From NCBI RefSeq assembly GCF_013373865.1, contig NC_050473.1, forward strand, positions 8,257,710-8,321,709: DNA of 64,000 bases. Reading direction: 5' to 3'. The notes beneath the pieces are model-generated. The model worked only from the letters and a program-made list of their open reading frames with translations. It did not search any database and was not told where the DNA came from. Every line of letters begins with the position of its first letter. Position 1 is the first letter of the stretch. Below, piece by piece: positions 27,801 to 41,325 of this stretch. The position numbers were made by a program, and so were the translations under genes. This DNA comes from Monomorium pharaonis. Its lineage: Eukaryota; Arthropoda; Insecta; Hymenoptera; Formicidae.

Positions 27801-30564
27801 AGACGCGGAGATTGAAACCGCGCGGGGTGAAGCGTTTCTACCTAACGGCATAAAGAGATTAATGCGCTTCCGCCGCGCCGTTCCTTCTTCGATGATTTTG
27901 GTCGGCGCAAACGAGGCTCCCCAGCCTCCCCGGAACGAAAGTAGGCTTTGCGGGCAACGCTTCGCGTGGCCGGGCGTTTAATTATTTACCGATAATGACG
28001 ACGAATTACAGGCGAGGCTGCGTTGATCTGCTCGCCAAATTGTCCGCAACACAAATCGTCGCCTAGCTCCCGTCCCCGATCGCTCGTGTGCTCTCTTCTT
28101 TAACGCTCGCCAAGCTAAAACACCGCCGCATTGTAATCAATGGCTTTACAAAAGAAATTTGGCGAATAATCGGGTAACGTCGTTTTCTTGATGTTTTCTT
28201 ATTAAGAGCTTAGCACTAGTCTGTACCTGTAATATATTTTTGCGGTGACGGGAGATAAATCGCGTTCGTTAAAGCGTGCGTGTTTCGTGTTAAGAAAAAT
28301 GTTTATATAACGCGGGAAGAGAATAATGAGACTGAATTAAATTAAAAATACTCGACACATAAACACTGTTCTGTGTGCGGAGATGTTTAAATTCATTATA
28401 GGCCTTAAAACGATGATCGTCGATTGAAATCGCGACAATTTCGTACAGAATATTTCACAAACATAACATATTGACAAAAATCTTGGATAACAAAGAGTTA
28501 TGTAACTTTAAAAATGGATTTCTTTTTATTTATGAAATAAAAATTTTTTTTTAAGCCTAGGATTTTTTACAGGCTCAGGATTTTTAAAATTTTTATTCTG
28601 TACCTAACATTCGGGAATATGTGAGGAATTTAACATTTTCTGTCTTTTATTAGAGCAAAAAATATTATCCTATATACGAGGTTTTTTATTTTCCTCCGGC
28701 TTCATTGTCTTCCTACTATTATATATGCTATTTTCATTAAAATAAAGTTCTTTTCAGTGTTTAATTTCAACGGCCCAACTTTATGAAATGAAATTTTTGA
28801 AACGAATGTAAATGTTTCAAAAATATTATCGCATCTGCAGGGTAGATTCCATCTCCCCGACTGCGTGACGGCGTAAAACGTATATATTTGCCTTATTAAC
28901 GTATTTACCATGGATCCCCGGTGCATTTGTCTTACGAAATTAATAATGCACCGTGTCTCCAGCGCGATAGAGAGAGCGCGTCACTTGTGCTTTATCCAGT
29001 CAAGTAATGGTACGTATTTCACGTGAACACATGGCGTACTTTCGTGCGGATACACATCAGTGCTCCAACCACTGACATACTGCAATATCGCATGATCGTT
29101 TAGGCTTTGCGCCGGAGAGTCCGGGGTATCCATGATCGCGTCGACATGCAAAATGGAGACATGAGTTAATATTCCAAGCGTCGGTGCTGACCTTATCATG
29201 GACGCCCGAATATTTACTGGGGCTCTAGAAATGTTGCCGATCTATACGCATTGATTATGCATTGTGCAGCATGCCGAATGCGATTTACCGGCACAATTCG
29301 GCAGAAGACCGAGACGTAAACAGGACAACGAACAAATAGAGATTCAGAATGCAGAAATGAATTTTTTAGCTTTACGCCTTTATTTGTTATTGAGAAGATA
29401 ACCGGGTGCATAATATGTAAATTAATTGTAATTTACTTTTATGTAATATAATTTTACACTTTCCTCCGGGCGGAGTTTCTAGGCGAAGCAATTACCGAAT
29501 TTAAATTGCCGTTTAAATTATGACCAGAACGAACGAGAATTCATTTCAATATTTATACTGAAATACACGTCAATAAGTAGAAAATGGCAGGAGAAAGAGA
29601 AAGAGGGTGTTATTTATTAAGCGCCCTGGAATAAATCCCCTCAAGCGCAAAAATTTAGCAGAATATTATACAATAATCCAACTTGTACATATACTGCATC
29701 AATGCGGCACAACCTTTCACAATGACATAGTATGATAATGTAACGTAATATTATATAATAAAACATTATACGATATACAATAGATGTACAGTGTAGAGAT
29801 GCGATAGAGAGAAAAAGTTAGTTAGTAAGTTTCCTTTTTTAAAAATGTCCGTAGCTATTTTACATACTGATTATTATTCGAAAAAAAAAGTCAAAGACAC
29901 GATGCTAAAGCTCTGAAATTATAAACTCGAAACACGCGTATGAATAACAACATTGAGTGACATTAAAGTTGCATGTTTGTATCTTAAAAACGCGCGACGG
30001 AAAAAATATGTTCGCGATTGGGAACGTTAATGGTTGTTACACACGGGATTCGGGATGACAGAATTTCCATCCGCGCTGAAACGGAAGTAAAAGTTTCACC
30101 GCGCGTTTCCACCGCGTGAAAAAACGCTATCGGGGGAAATGGTGGCCGGCCGCGCGTTCGGCTGATTACTACTGGCAGCTTAAAAGCGATGATACATGCA
30201 AACGTAAATCAAACGGTGAAGTATTTTCAATGCAGGGTCCCCCAATTCGGTCGCGTTAAGTCGCGTCGAATAACGGTAGGAAAATCTCTCACGATATTTA
30301 CTTCCATTTTGTCGCGACGCGGTAAACCAGTTAAAAGTTTTGAATCGCGGCAAATTTACGCGCAAATCGGGTGCACGTTCCACATAAACAAACGTTGGAT
30401 TTGCACTTTAGCGTTTAGAGAGTAAATCTGTATTTTTACCCGACGGGCGGAGTGAAACATGAAATTCGCCCGCTAATATGTTGTTTTTCCAATTGTTACA
30501 GAATTTTATCTTTTATTGTATTTTTATTCAAACGGAAATAAAAGCTATAATAAAACTAAAAAGA

Positions 30565-30568
<4 letters not shown>

Positions 30569-30613
<45 letters not shown>
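30569..30613. repeat. (TC)n microsatellite
   Basis: About 22 uninterrupted TC units in AT-rich DNA. Confidence 0.95.
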
Positions 30614-30616
<3 letters not shown>

Positions 30617-30810
30617 AGTGAATATTTAACTCTATCTTTTTTAAAATTACGTTTAAAAGCATTTTGAATACTACGAAAATTTCTTGACATTATTGTTGAC
30701 AATTATATTTTTAGAAAATTTAATAACATAAAAAGGAAAATTCTGGATTTTCTTCTATACTTTGATAACGAACACATAGATACTTCACATTTCAAAATAA
30801 ATTTTTTATT

Positions 30811-30831
30811 ACACACACACACACACACGCA

Positions 30832-30864
<33 letters not shown>
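30811..30864. repeat. Compound (AC)n-(AG)n microsatellite
   Basis: AC units with one CGC interruption (about 30828) switch to AG units at 30849. Confidence 0.95.
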
Positions 30865-32920
30865 TTATATAGAGTATAATAGATACACTTTCAAATTCTT
30901 TTAATAAATATTTTAATTAAAATGGTATTTGCAAGCTAATAAACGACTGTTAACACTAATAAGTCAGCAAATCAATTAGTATAATATTTTAAAAAATGGA
31001 ATGCCTTCGAGAATAAACACTATTTCTTCAATTTTACGTATTCCTACCCATTATGTTTCTATGATAAGAATTCATGGTGGTATTTTCCAACATTGCTTCA
31101 CCGCGTAAAAATAACGCCCGTCACGACCGCGGATCGATATAGCCAGCGAAATAAAAATACGAGCAATTTTCAAAATTACCAATAACACTTTCGTGCAAAA
31201 GTTCATGCACCGTTGACATACTTTGAAAATGCGAATTGACGTATCCGGCTGTATCAATTGGATCGTTGATAGTATGATTAGCTCCATCAATATATGCAGT
31301 ATTATTTCACTTTTAGTGGAACAAGAATACTACCTGTGACATTTCATTGTCTGCAGCCTGTTCATTTAAACGTGACACACGTTACGTAAAAGCGATCGAG
31401 TTACCTGTAAGGTATTATCAAAATCAAAATTCACTCTTACCTTAAAAAATGGATTTTTTAACGTATATTGATCAAGCGTTATTTACTTAATTTAAATCAC
31501 ATAAGTCTTTTATTTAACACCCTGTAGTATGTAATTCTTGCTAATTAAGTCATAATTATTGTACAAAAATATCTTTTTCTCTTTGTCTTTATATTCATTT
31601 TTATTATATATGCTTGGGTAATATATAAAACCAATGATTACCTCTGATATATTCTTTACAAGAACAGTGATGAAATGGTGTGTGTGCGTGTACGTGCCGC
31701 AATCAATAATATATAATGTAGTAAAAGATGAAATACAAGAACAAATACACAGTTCTCGGATATCGATGAACATTTGCGACCTCGATTTAAGTTTGTGGTG
31801 GAGTTCGCACGTATCGCACATGGGTTTCTAAGTATTATACTTTCCGACTTTTATGCGTATTCTTCGTATTCATCGAGCGATTCCCCTCGCATTATTTGTT
31901 TCCTTATAATTTGTATTCCCGCTGCCTTTAGTCAAAGTAACCGCGTTGCTCGAGTTCTTGTATTACTTGTATTCCCGGCGTATTGTGTTTCCGAGTAAAG
32001 ACAGTTTTGATACTTGATGTTGGAAGGAACCTAAATGAACGGAGAGGATACAGTCGAACGTATTTATTTTAGGTAGCTGAATTAAGCAGAAATAAAATTT
32101 TTATATAATAGGATTGGTATTTATTGAGACGGAAAGAACAGTTTTATTAAAATATCTAAAAATTTAACTAGATACAAATCTTCGAAAATAATTTTATAAA
32201 ACTATCAAAATATTTTGTAGCGTTATCATATCAACAAAATTATTTTCAAATCTGTGCCTGATTAAATTTTTTAATACTTCAGCAAAATCGTTCTTTCTGT
32301 ATATCAAAGTTACTATTATGCAACAACTCTAAGTTAGGATTTCAATTAAATTTATATTCTAACAATTATTTGAAATTTTATTTATTCATGCAACCATATA
32401 ATGTCGAGAAGATAATAATTATTATTGTACAAAGAGTTAATAAGTTAAATGCGTAAAAATAAGTAAAAAATTTATTGAATTTGTTAAATCAAACCAATAT
32501 AGAATCTTAAATCTTTTAAGAAATTACTTGTAAATTTGTTTTTGCAAACGCAGTTCTATCAAAATCAGTTTGTGATAACAAAATGATATGTTTAGGAATT
32601 AAGATTTTAGGGTATCAATTAAGGATTTATTCCTTCCGCTTTTTAACGTTGTGGGTTAAAACTTTTCGCGTGCTCCCGAAAAGAAATCTTGAGGAGATCG
32701 GCAGTCGAGGATCCGCCATATATATATATATTTGTGATTGGATTGACAAGTACGTGGAGACGCGAGTAAATCTTTAAGCCCATCGCAACATCTCTAAGAG
32801 CACCGTAGATTTCGTGCCTTGATTCTGCACTCCTTGCACGCCCTGCCACAGTTTCTGTCTGTGACACACAGTGCCGTACGTCCTAGAGGATAAGGAGACA
32901 GGGGGACGAGAAAGAGAGAG

Positions 32921-33020
32921 GGGGGGGGGGGGGAGAAGGTAGGCAGAGAGGGGTAGGAAGGAGAGAAGAGAGTGAGGTTTCCCTCATCGCACACACACAC
33001 ACACCACACACACCACACAC

Positions 33021-33061
<41 letters not shown>
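32921..33061. repeat. G-run and interrupted (CA)n microsatellite
   Basis: A run of about 14 G (about 32921-32934) is followed by purine-rich DNA, then an interrupted CA array (32991-33061) that begins the GC-rich block upstream of the dpr promoter. Confidence 0.9.
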
Positions 33062-33063
<2 letters not shown>

Positions 33064-33484
33064 CACGCTCACATAACACACATACGTGTACGTGCGTACG
33101 CGCCGCTCTGAACGAACGTGTGTCGACGTCCTCTACCGTAGGGTGAGCGTGTGCACGCGCATCGGTGTGCGTCTCCGTGTGTACGTGTGCGCGTCCGTGG
33201 ACCCTCTGCGCGCTTCCATCGTCACAGGGGGTGGATCGGAAGCGCGCATGCTCCTACGGCCGAGAATCTCCCCAGTCAGGGTAAATCTGCCACCGAAACA
33301 AGACGTGGTGCGTGCCGTCATGCTATATACAATGTCGCGTACGCGAGCGGTTGCGGTGACAATTTCTTAAAATAGCGCGGGGGTGACAGTTTCGCGGGAC
33401 GGGGTAGTAGCGGGATGGAGAGTCGCGGCGGTTGGAGTATCATAGTCGAAACGTAGCCGGCGCTACGGTGAACCGGAGAGACCT

Positions 33485-33486
<2 letters not shown>

Positions 33487-33524
<38 letters not shown>
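33487..33524. repeat. (GA)n tract upstream of the dpr promoter
   Basis: About 19 GA units lie about 1.2 kb upstream of the putative transcription start. GA repeats are bound by GAGA-type factors in insects; a role here is inference from position only. Confidence 0.85.
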
Positions 33525-33525
<1 letters not shown>

Positions 33526-33711
33526 GGGAAAAGAAATAAAGGTTGCCGAGGGGGGCAGTCATCTCGCGGGCGATGAGTTGTTAATCGTGATCCGAGAAAG
33601 AAGGGGGTTGGCGAAACACGGGCGCGGATTGCGGCGACGGCGGCAGTTATGCGGTGAACGGAGAACATTCCTGCGACCGGACCGCTGGCTGCGCGATCTC
33701 GAGCGATCTCG

Positions 33712-33776
33712 AGCGGCGGCGGTGGAGGAGGTGGCGGAGGAGGTGGCGGAGGAGGCGGAGGAGGAGGAAGAGGAGA
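33712..33776. repeat. GGN triplet repeat (GGC/GGT/GGA)
   Basis: Imperfect GGC, GGT and GGA triplets run for about 65 bases. They create a polyproline frame on one strand and an arginine-rich frame on the other, neither of which I take as a gene. Confidence 0.85.
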
Positions 33777-34699
33777 GACGAGACCGGAAGCGAGCGAGCG
33801 AGTGGACAAGTGCGTTCCTCGGGAGTTTGCTTTCGCGATTCGCGGACTGGTGAATCGCGCGCGATCGATCATCGGTCACGATCATTCGTGTGCCCTTCAT
33901 CGCGTCCGAGAGATTCGACGGCGGAAAAAGGGGGAGAGAAGGAACGAAAGTGCTTTTTTTTCCCCCCCAGGACAGTCGCGTCTCGCTATGTGTCTCGCGA
34001 CTCCGCAACGATTCACTTCGATTCCCCGACAAGTACCGACTGTGTGGACCGCGCGCGTCCGCGCGACGGAAGCTGGGACCGCCCTGCTGTGAGCTTCTGG
34101 GACTCCCCGAGATCGTCGGCGCGTTCCTCCGCGTGACGTTTTTACTGCCTCTAGCGAATATCTTTCAGCGGAAGATTTAAACCGCCGTCGAGTGGAGGAG
34201 CGCGAGAACTTTAGCGAGGAGAGGATATAGGTGGAAAGTTTCGCGGCACGCGGCGCGCCGCCCGTCGAAAGTTTCGCCATAATCATTTCCGCGCGCGTTA
34301 TCGCCTACGTGGCCGCTACTGCAGGCGCGACAGACGACACAAATCGGAGTGAGCCGGCGGTGAGATCGGCGCGGCGGGACGCGATATATACCACCGTCAT
34401 TTCTTGCGGGAAATCTGGCGCGCGTACATTGTCGACCGTCGCGCGACAATTCGTCGTGTCCGTCGCGAGGGGATTGAATGAAATCGCGGACCGTCCCGTT
34501 CCACTATTTTGATATCGTGACTGGACTTCGGTCATCTGAGAGTTCGGAGACTTGGAGTTTGACGCGCAGGTGCGGACGATTGCGATTTGTCGAATCGAAA
34601 AAACCGATAGAAGAGAAAAAATCCCGCGGCTGGATAAGTGGCTCCGCGCGAGAATCGTGTGCCGATAAGCGTGAAAAGCCAAGAAAGAAGTCGACGTGA

Positions 34700-34735
34700 T
34701 ATATAAGACCCTGGTGGTCGCCTGGTGAGGTCAGT
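34700..34735 (+). promoter_or_regulatory. Core promoter of the dpr gene: TATA box and initiator
   Basis: TATATAAG (34700-34707) is followed by TCAGT (34731-34735), the arthropod initiator consensus. If transcription starts at the A (34733), the TATA box lies at -33 to -26, and the leader to the ATG at 34829 is 96 bases. I see no convincing downstream promoter element at +28. Other starts in the GC-rich block upstream are possible. Confidence 0.6.
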
Positions 34736-34828
34736 GAGTGGATGGTGATGGTTAGCGATATCTCGCTGAGGAGGATGTGAATCGTTTCAGTATCGAAGTG
34801 CAAGCGTCTCCCGAAATCAATCGCGGAA

Positions 34829-34889
34829 ATGGCTCTGAGATGGCAAGCGAGGCTCTCGATTGCTGCCATACTCTTCATGTGCACAGAAG
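34829..34889 (+). CDS. dpr: dpr family gene, first coding exon (signal peptide), partial
   Basis: This exon codes for residues 1-20 plus the first base of codon 21. It begins at an ATG with a purine at -3 and G at +4 and ends at a good donor (GAAG then GTAAAT). The peptide has basic residues near its start (R4, R8), a hydrophobic core LSIAAILFM and a small polar end (CTE), as in a secretory signal peptide. It joins in phase 1 to the exon at 59139, making Asp21, and the joined frame stays open to residue 90. A TATA/initiator pair lies 100-130 bases upstream. The exon is too short to recognise alone; the call rests on the splice phase, signal peptide and downstream Ig exon. A different upstream exon could be used in other transcripts. 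Confidence 0.7.
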
Positions 34890-35370
34890 GTAAATTACTC
34901 CGCCGCTCTCTAATCATCCCCCGTGTGAACCGTGTCCGCGACGAGGAAATGGGGTGGCGTGCACTCGCGGCGTTAGGCCGATCGTTAAGGAAAAATCATG
35001 AAAAAGCGCTGCGAATCGCGAAGGAAGGAGCGAGACAAACATCGTGGAAATGGTTATTAATGTGCTTTTGCGTAACGGTTGAAATTTCTCAGCGCTTCCA
35101 GTGTGCGATTCCACGCGAACGTAATTTAGTCACAGAAATCGCAGCTAATAAAAAAATAGATATATATCGTTTTACTAGGAACACATTACTTTGGAACGTC
35201 ACAAAGATGATAGAGCAGCATTGAGTGTCCTTACACGATTCGAACTCAGATTCGCATTACTCGCATTCTTTGCATTCGTTGACTCTTTCGTAAAGAGAGA
35301 AATTTGATGGGCAACACTTAAAGACACACTATTTCTTTTTATTAAAAGAGATTATTTGCCATTTATTTTT

Positions 35371-35707
35371 AATGCAGACTTTATCCTGGTCACCAATGCA
35401 ACGGTGTACCATTCTTTTAGCAGAACATCGTTCAATTGATTATTTAAGACATTTGCTTCCCACACTATTTTCTGAAATTGCCCACTGTTCTTCAAAACTT
35501 GAACGTTTTCTTGCCCGATGTAATTTCCCGAAATAAATTAAATATTATCGAATTTATCGCGAGCAGTTTTAAAGAACAAAATAAAAAACTGATTTTTTTC
35601 TTTTTATATTTCTCAAATATATTCTGCTAGAAGAATGGTATAATCTTGCTTGACGAACAATTTAAGCATTGCAGAACCTCATTTTAAATAAGGATAAAAT
35701 CTGTATT
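35371..35707. repeat. Imperfect fold-back repeat
   Basis: Left arm TACCATTCTTTTAGCAGAA (35407-35425) and right arm TTCTGCTAGAAGAATGGTA (35622-35640) are inverted, 18 of 19 matching. Outer arms AATGCAGACTTTATCC (35371-35386) and GGATAAAATCTGTATT (35692-35707) also pair. It is probably the remnant of a palindromic MITE. Confidence 0.55.
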
Positions 35708-37995
35708 GAAAACAAATGATGTGCCAATCTCCTATTAATAAAATAAAAAGTATTTTCTTAGATTCACATTATTTTGTCTATCCCGTACTTGTCAACAATC
35801 ATTACCTACTGATTGTAGTCATTTACAAAATTCATCTGCAATGTCAATATTGTCGCAGGAGAGAACGAGGGTGCGATGATAATAAGGGAAGAGAAAACAG
35901 GCTTTTAGCATAAGAGGCATCCACGCATACACGAGGCAGCGAAGCGGTACCTCATGACACAGATAAAATCTCGTCTACTACTGTCCGCGATAATTAAGAT
36001 TCAGTTTAATTACGTTAATTGCAACGCGACATTCGCTGCTCGAAAAGGCAGGGAAATTTACGACTGCTGTTCTCAGTCAAAGAGTAAGCGAGGCACGGGA
36101 AAGAAACGTCGAGATTTATGGCTCATGTTTGCGCTTCGTAAACGTAGAGGAAGTCGATTGTTTGCTGTTTGCTTGCGATATTCATACAATTCCTTCATCG
36201 TGTATGGTCGACGTAAACTACATGGGAAAGGAAGGTGATTTATAATTTAAGCTTCAATTGCAAATGGGCATATCTGGAAATGAGAAAATTCGCGAGAGAA
36301 ATGTGTTACGTAACTTTTCATGAAATTGCAGATACACTTGACAAAATAGTTGTTTATGTAAACATTTAAATAAAACTTAACGGAAAAATCTTTTAATATA
36401 CGTGGAAATAGAGTTTAAACTGTGCAAATTTAACTTTTTCTTAAATCAGCAGATTTTTCTTCAGAAGCAATTATATTTGTAACTCGAACTTAATAAAGAA
36501 TGTTCTATGCTCAAAAACAAAATCTTCAATTAATAATGTACAAAGATTCTGTAAAAGTAAAGCTGCTTTATATTTTTGCATTAACAATAATTAAACAAAA
36601 TAAAAATTGACAACGGACTAAAAACGAGAATAATATACAATAATGTGTTATTAACAAGAAATTAAATGCAAAATTAAGATAAAGTTAAACATAGGAATTT
36701 TTTATAAAAGAAAGGAAAGGTTAAAGAGAATATAATATGTTGCTTAATTTTTTGAAAATAACTAAAGGAATATAATTCTCTATCTACGTACGCATATTAC
36801 ATATTACATAATCGTTTAACGAGAATGAAAGTTTAATTATTAATCGAACTTGATGCTCCGATAAAATGCATTAAAAGCGCCTTGAATTAAATAGTGTAAA
36901 AAATAAAATTTGTATCGAACAGAGAAATTCAATTATTTTCTTATCAAATTTTATACATATATATCGTTTATAATAGAAAGTAAAACTAATTTAAACGGTT
37001 TAGATATTATAAAACTTATAATATAAATTTAACATTTGCATAATAAACACACATACACTATAATACAATAAATTGATAATACTGAATAAATAAAACAAAA
37101 AAATATATAAGCAAACAACATGTTTTCATATGGTAACTTTGATAAAATATAGATATTTTTATAATTTCAGTTATGTAATAGAAAAGTTATTTGTTTGTTA
37201 TTGACATTCGATATGTTGCTCAATACGGAAGAGATAATTAATGCTTGCTAGATGAAGCGGTGGTAGTGATAAAAGTATATATACAGTTCTCGTTAGTTAT
37301 AATTAAATATTAAAACTTTTTGAAAAAATTAAAGAAATTAATTAATTGCGTTTATTAGTTGCATAGAAAAATATAAAAATAAAGTGCTGACTTGATAGAA
37401 ATCTTTGTTTTAAATTGCTGTCTCAGCCGTATATAAAGCTGTATATAAAGCTTATTTTAATTTAAATTTATTAATATTTTATTTCGCTGTCTCATTTATT
37501 AGCAAGAGGGCCGAACGATTGCCGCAGGAATTCAACGTAGACGTTAATAAACTGGTTAACATGCCGCGCGACGTTTATCGCGCGCGAGAAATATCGGGAT
37601 CACGTACTATAATCCCACGCCCGCCGACTTGTCGTGGCGCAGGGGCGGTCGTAGGGAATAACGGAATGGTACTTGGCGGCGTGAAAGGAGTTACTCAATT
37701 GAATCCACGGTATCGGGCGATAAAATGGTACAGCTAATGGAATTACCGGGGCGTGCTTGCATGCGTGCGACGCAAATTTATCGCATGCATTATTCATAAC
37801 TCGGCCCAAGTCGGCCAGTGCCGCGCCGCCGATGCTTGCGCGCAAGTAAAACGTTTCTCCTTCCGAATATATGCGCGTGCATCGATTTGGGTGGATGACA
37901 GGCTACGCGCGGTATCGATCATCGGCGATGTTGCATGGCTGCGCGGCAAAAAGTCGCGGCCGGAAAGGAGGCCTTCAGTCCTCCGGGTTGGATTC

Positions 37996-38028
37996 GTTGT
38001 CGTCGTCGTTGTCGTCGTCGTCGTCGTC
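37996..38028. repeat. (GTC/GTT)n triplet repeat
   Basis: Eleven triplets, nine GTC and two GTT. The polyvaline and polythreonine frames over it are repeat artefacts. Confidence 0.9.
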
Positions 38029-40632
38029 ATACCGTTATATTTCATAGCCTTGCTTCACACCTCGTTTGCGCCATTGTCGTTCTAGACGAACAACTTTCGC
38101 AATTTCATTCGGCGCCACGGACTGCGACAAGGACTTCGCGCGCGAACTTGGGTCCAGGTAAATTAAACGCTTGTCTCCGCTCGGGCGCGATGCCTAACTC
38201 GGGGATCTTCAGCTGGCCAAGGAAGGCTGCCTCAGGAAATTCAAGCAATTATCGTCGCTCCGGATGCGAGATGATAAAAAGCGCGCCGGTCGCCAGGAGG
38301 GGAAAAGCAGAGCGTGTAGCTCGACCAGCGAACGGAGAGCGGAATATCGGAAAGGGGGTTTAACGCGTGGCACGGATTAAAAGTGGTATAATTTCGTCGG
38401 GTCCCCGATTTTCGATGGATACAGCAGATGGACGTTTCCGCTGCGCGAATAAATACAGAAACCATTTTCATGTATTTACAATACGTGGATAGGGTGCCCG
38501 AAACCGACAATGCTACACCGATTTTGGAATATAATACCTGGTTTGAAACGATAGTTTGTAAACTATATGCGTCCGCATGGTGTATTTTTGTTCCCCGGTT
38601 TTCAAATATTCATTTATCGCGCATTCGCAAATATTAACGTCAGCCACGACAAGAATAACAACATTCTAGATACGCATCGTGTTTCATATTCTCTATTATA
38701 ACGAATACATATTACTACAAATTTATTTGAATCGATTTTCTCACTAAAAAATATCACTCGCGCACAGGCGCTATTCATTCATGTGTGGGTCGCAAGCAGT
38801 GAAAATTTTTCGACTTTTATGACAACTTTTATTAATTAACTTGTGCAAGCAAAGCTTTAAATTACAAAATTTCATTTTCAATTTCTTTCTATATTTCCAA
38901 AGAAAATTTAAATACTATAACGCTTATAATAAAATTTTTATTTAAAATTACAAAAATATTTCAAATTGAATGTTAAAAAGTCGTATAAATTTTTATTTAA
39001 AAACATTGAAATCAAAAATTGATATTTTTTTACTCTGTATATTTTGCCATCACAGCATATTAAATTCATTTTGTTTTAACTCTGTATTCTGTTTGAATTT
39101 CTTATACTTTTATATCGTTTGAATTGATAAGATCGAAAAGAAATATAAAAATAAGAACTTTTTGGATAAGAAATCATACACTAACAGAGGAAATTGAAAC
39201 AAATCGAAGTAAAAGTTTATAAATGAAATATTGATGAAAAAATCAAATATATTTTGAATCAAATAGACCCGAATAGAACAGTAAGATTACAGATTAATAG
39301 CTTTAGTTCTATATGAAATCTTAAATCCGTTCTTTCGTTATAATCTTGGAACTTTCTCTTTGGACTAAAACATGCTAATTGGCTAAGACGCTGCGAGATA
39401 GTCATCGTCGGTGAAGGTGCTTCGCGTTGAATCTCACGTTATTATAGGATCAAGTCAGGTTAATCTTCTGGAAACGCATTCGTGGTTTAACAGATTTACG
39501 CCCAGCAAACATTTCATGAGATTTTCAGATTTTCACGAATGAATCGCTGAAGGGAACCAAGAAGGTTCCACCGAGAGATTCCAAAAATCCCGTAGAACGT
39601 ACGCGAAAACCTCTGAAAAACTTTATACGCGTTTTAATTTTTAATACCGTGACATTTTAGACATTAAAGACGCTATGAAAGAAAAATAACGGATTTTACA
39701 ATTAGGTATTCCAAGTTATGAAACTATGCTGACGTTTTTGGTATTACAGCACATGCGCGTGTAAAGTTCTATCGTTTACTTAGATCCTCAGGAAGTTTTG
39801 CATAATTTTCAATTTATCTCTCCTTTGAGAGGTATTCACATTTAATTTTAAAACAGTCATAGAAATCAGGCTTGTAACGTTTTATACTCGGACATTTAGA
39901 ACGGTATTTCCTATTTTATTCCTTACGAAACTCTTGCGCAGATTCTGAACTTTCGTCGTTGTTAGCTAAATGTATACTAAGAGTCTCCACAAAAATGTTT
40001 GCATTATCATTTTCACAGAGCTTTACGAAACTTACAAAAACTTTCCGACATTTTTAGAGTCAGCAGATAGCTTAGATAAACTTTCGAATTTCTTGCAGTT
40101 TTCTTTTCATTTTTCTCTCTTTTTCCTATTTCAATGTGCCACTATTCCAAAGTGGGACGCGCTTTATTATGAGCATTCGTGGAATATTTTGCTTCCTCGC
40201 TCTCATATTTTATATACTTTACATATATATAATATAAGTTAAAAACAAATCAGGGCACGTGATGTTGCCAAAGTGCAACGCATGTATGTTGTCGAGTATG
40301 AAACATAATCGAAATGTCAGCGATATATAATTGACACTTGACATCACATCTTTATTGCCAAGCTCGCGCTCGGCAACGATACGCTGATTCAACTGGATGA
40401 TTGTCGGGTTAAGGCCATTCTACATAAGACACCGAACCTACCGGTTATCATGAAAGAAACGTGATGATAATATGTCGACGCGGTGTCACGGCGTTAAGAT
40501 TAAATTTACAGGATAAGAATGGCACAGAATAAACCGTGGTAGGGTAGGGTACTAATCGTTAATAATACGCGGTACAATAATGTAGCGATATTTATTTCTC
40601 CTGCCTGTATCGTGACGTGTGTCCCGCGATAC

Positions 40633-40650
40633 CGAGGGCGATCGCCCTCG
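40633..40650. other. Perfect 18-bp GC palindrome
   Basis: CGAGGGCGATCGCCCTCG equals its own reverse complement, within a CpG-rich island. It could be a dimeric protein site; no factor is assigned. Confidence 0.8.
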
Positions 40651-41194
40651 CACGCACGGCGCCGCCGCTGAATAAGCGAGCTAATTAGCGTATAACAATA
40701 TTCTACAAACAAAGCGACTTTACCTAATCGTCATCTCAATACGACGCGAATACAATAACGGGGGTGGTAGGAGTTATAGACCGATCGCGCGCGCGTTCGC
40801 CTCGTCACGATAATGGCCCGACCGTGTATGCCATCGCGAACGCGAGTCGTTGACCCGCAGTACTTGAACCTGCAATAGAAGCACAGTGTGCGTGCGGCTT
40901 ATCGGTGGGACACGAGGGCGCGTGAGCAAAGGGAAGAAGGAAATTTTTTTTCACCGTGAAATGTGGAGTGCCGGCGCGCCGTGATAATCTAATAGGTGCG
41001 TCGATGTCTACAAAAAAAAAATGTAAAAAAATGGCGTCACAATTCATTTACGTGACCTGTACGATATTTAACTCTCCGTCTGCAATCTGGGTATTCTATA
41101 TTTAACATAAATTTCTTTATTATTCTAAATTTTCAAAAAATCTAGAAAAATTTAAGGTTTTTTAACATCATGGTACTACGTCACAAATCATTTT

Positions 41195-41325
41195 TAATTA
41201 AGATATTGAAACCTCTGTTTAATGAAAATTGAAATTTGAGCAGAGTAAAAGTTGAGAGCGAAATTTTACTCGTATCAAAAAAGATTCACATTATAGATGA
41301 AGGTTGAATTATTTAATTTGAAACT
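41195..41325 (+). repeat. Old dispersed repeat, copy 1
   Basis: It resembles 48470-48590 in the same orientation: TTGAAACC, then AAAATTGAAATTTGA, GAGAG, GAAATTTT, TCAAAA, AGATTC, then GAAGGTTGAATTA here and CAAAGGGTTAATTT there. Divergence is considerable. It is probably a decayed transposon family. Confidence 0.55.

Larger units (their letters stand above)
23698..32985. other. Intergenic DNA with GC islands at 24.4-25.3 and 27.0-28.1 kb
   Basis: Two CpG-rich islands sit in AT-rich DNA. Frames of up to 153 residues in the islands are arginine-, alanine- and proline-rich on both strands at once, the pattern of open frames caused by high GC. I recognise no exon, RNA gene or transposon protein. 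Confidence 0.55.

Noticed and set aside
33318..34136. Frames of 130-184 residues on both strands, one with a long polyproline run
   Set aside because: They are mirror products of the GGN and GA repeats and high GC; composition, not domains, keeps them open.
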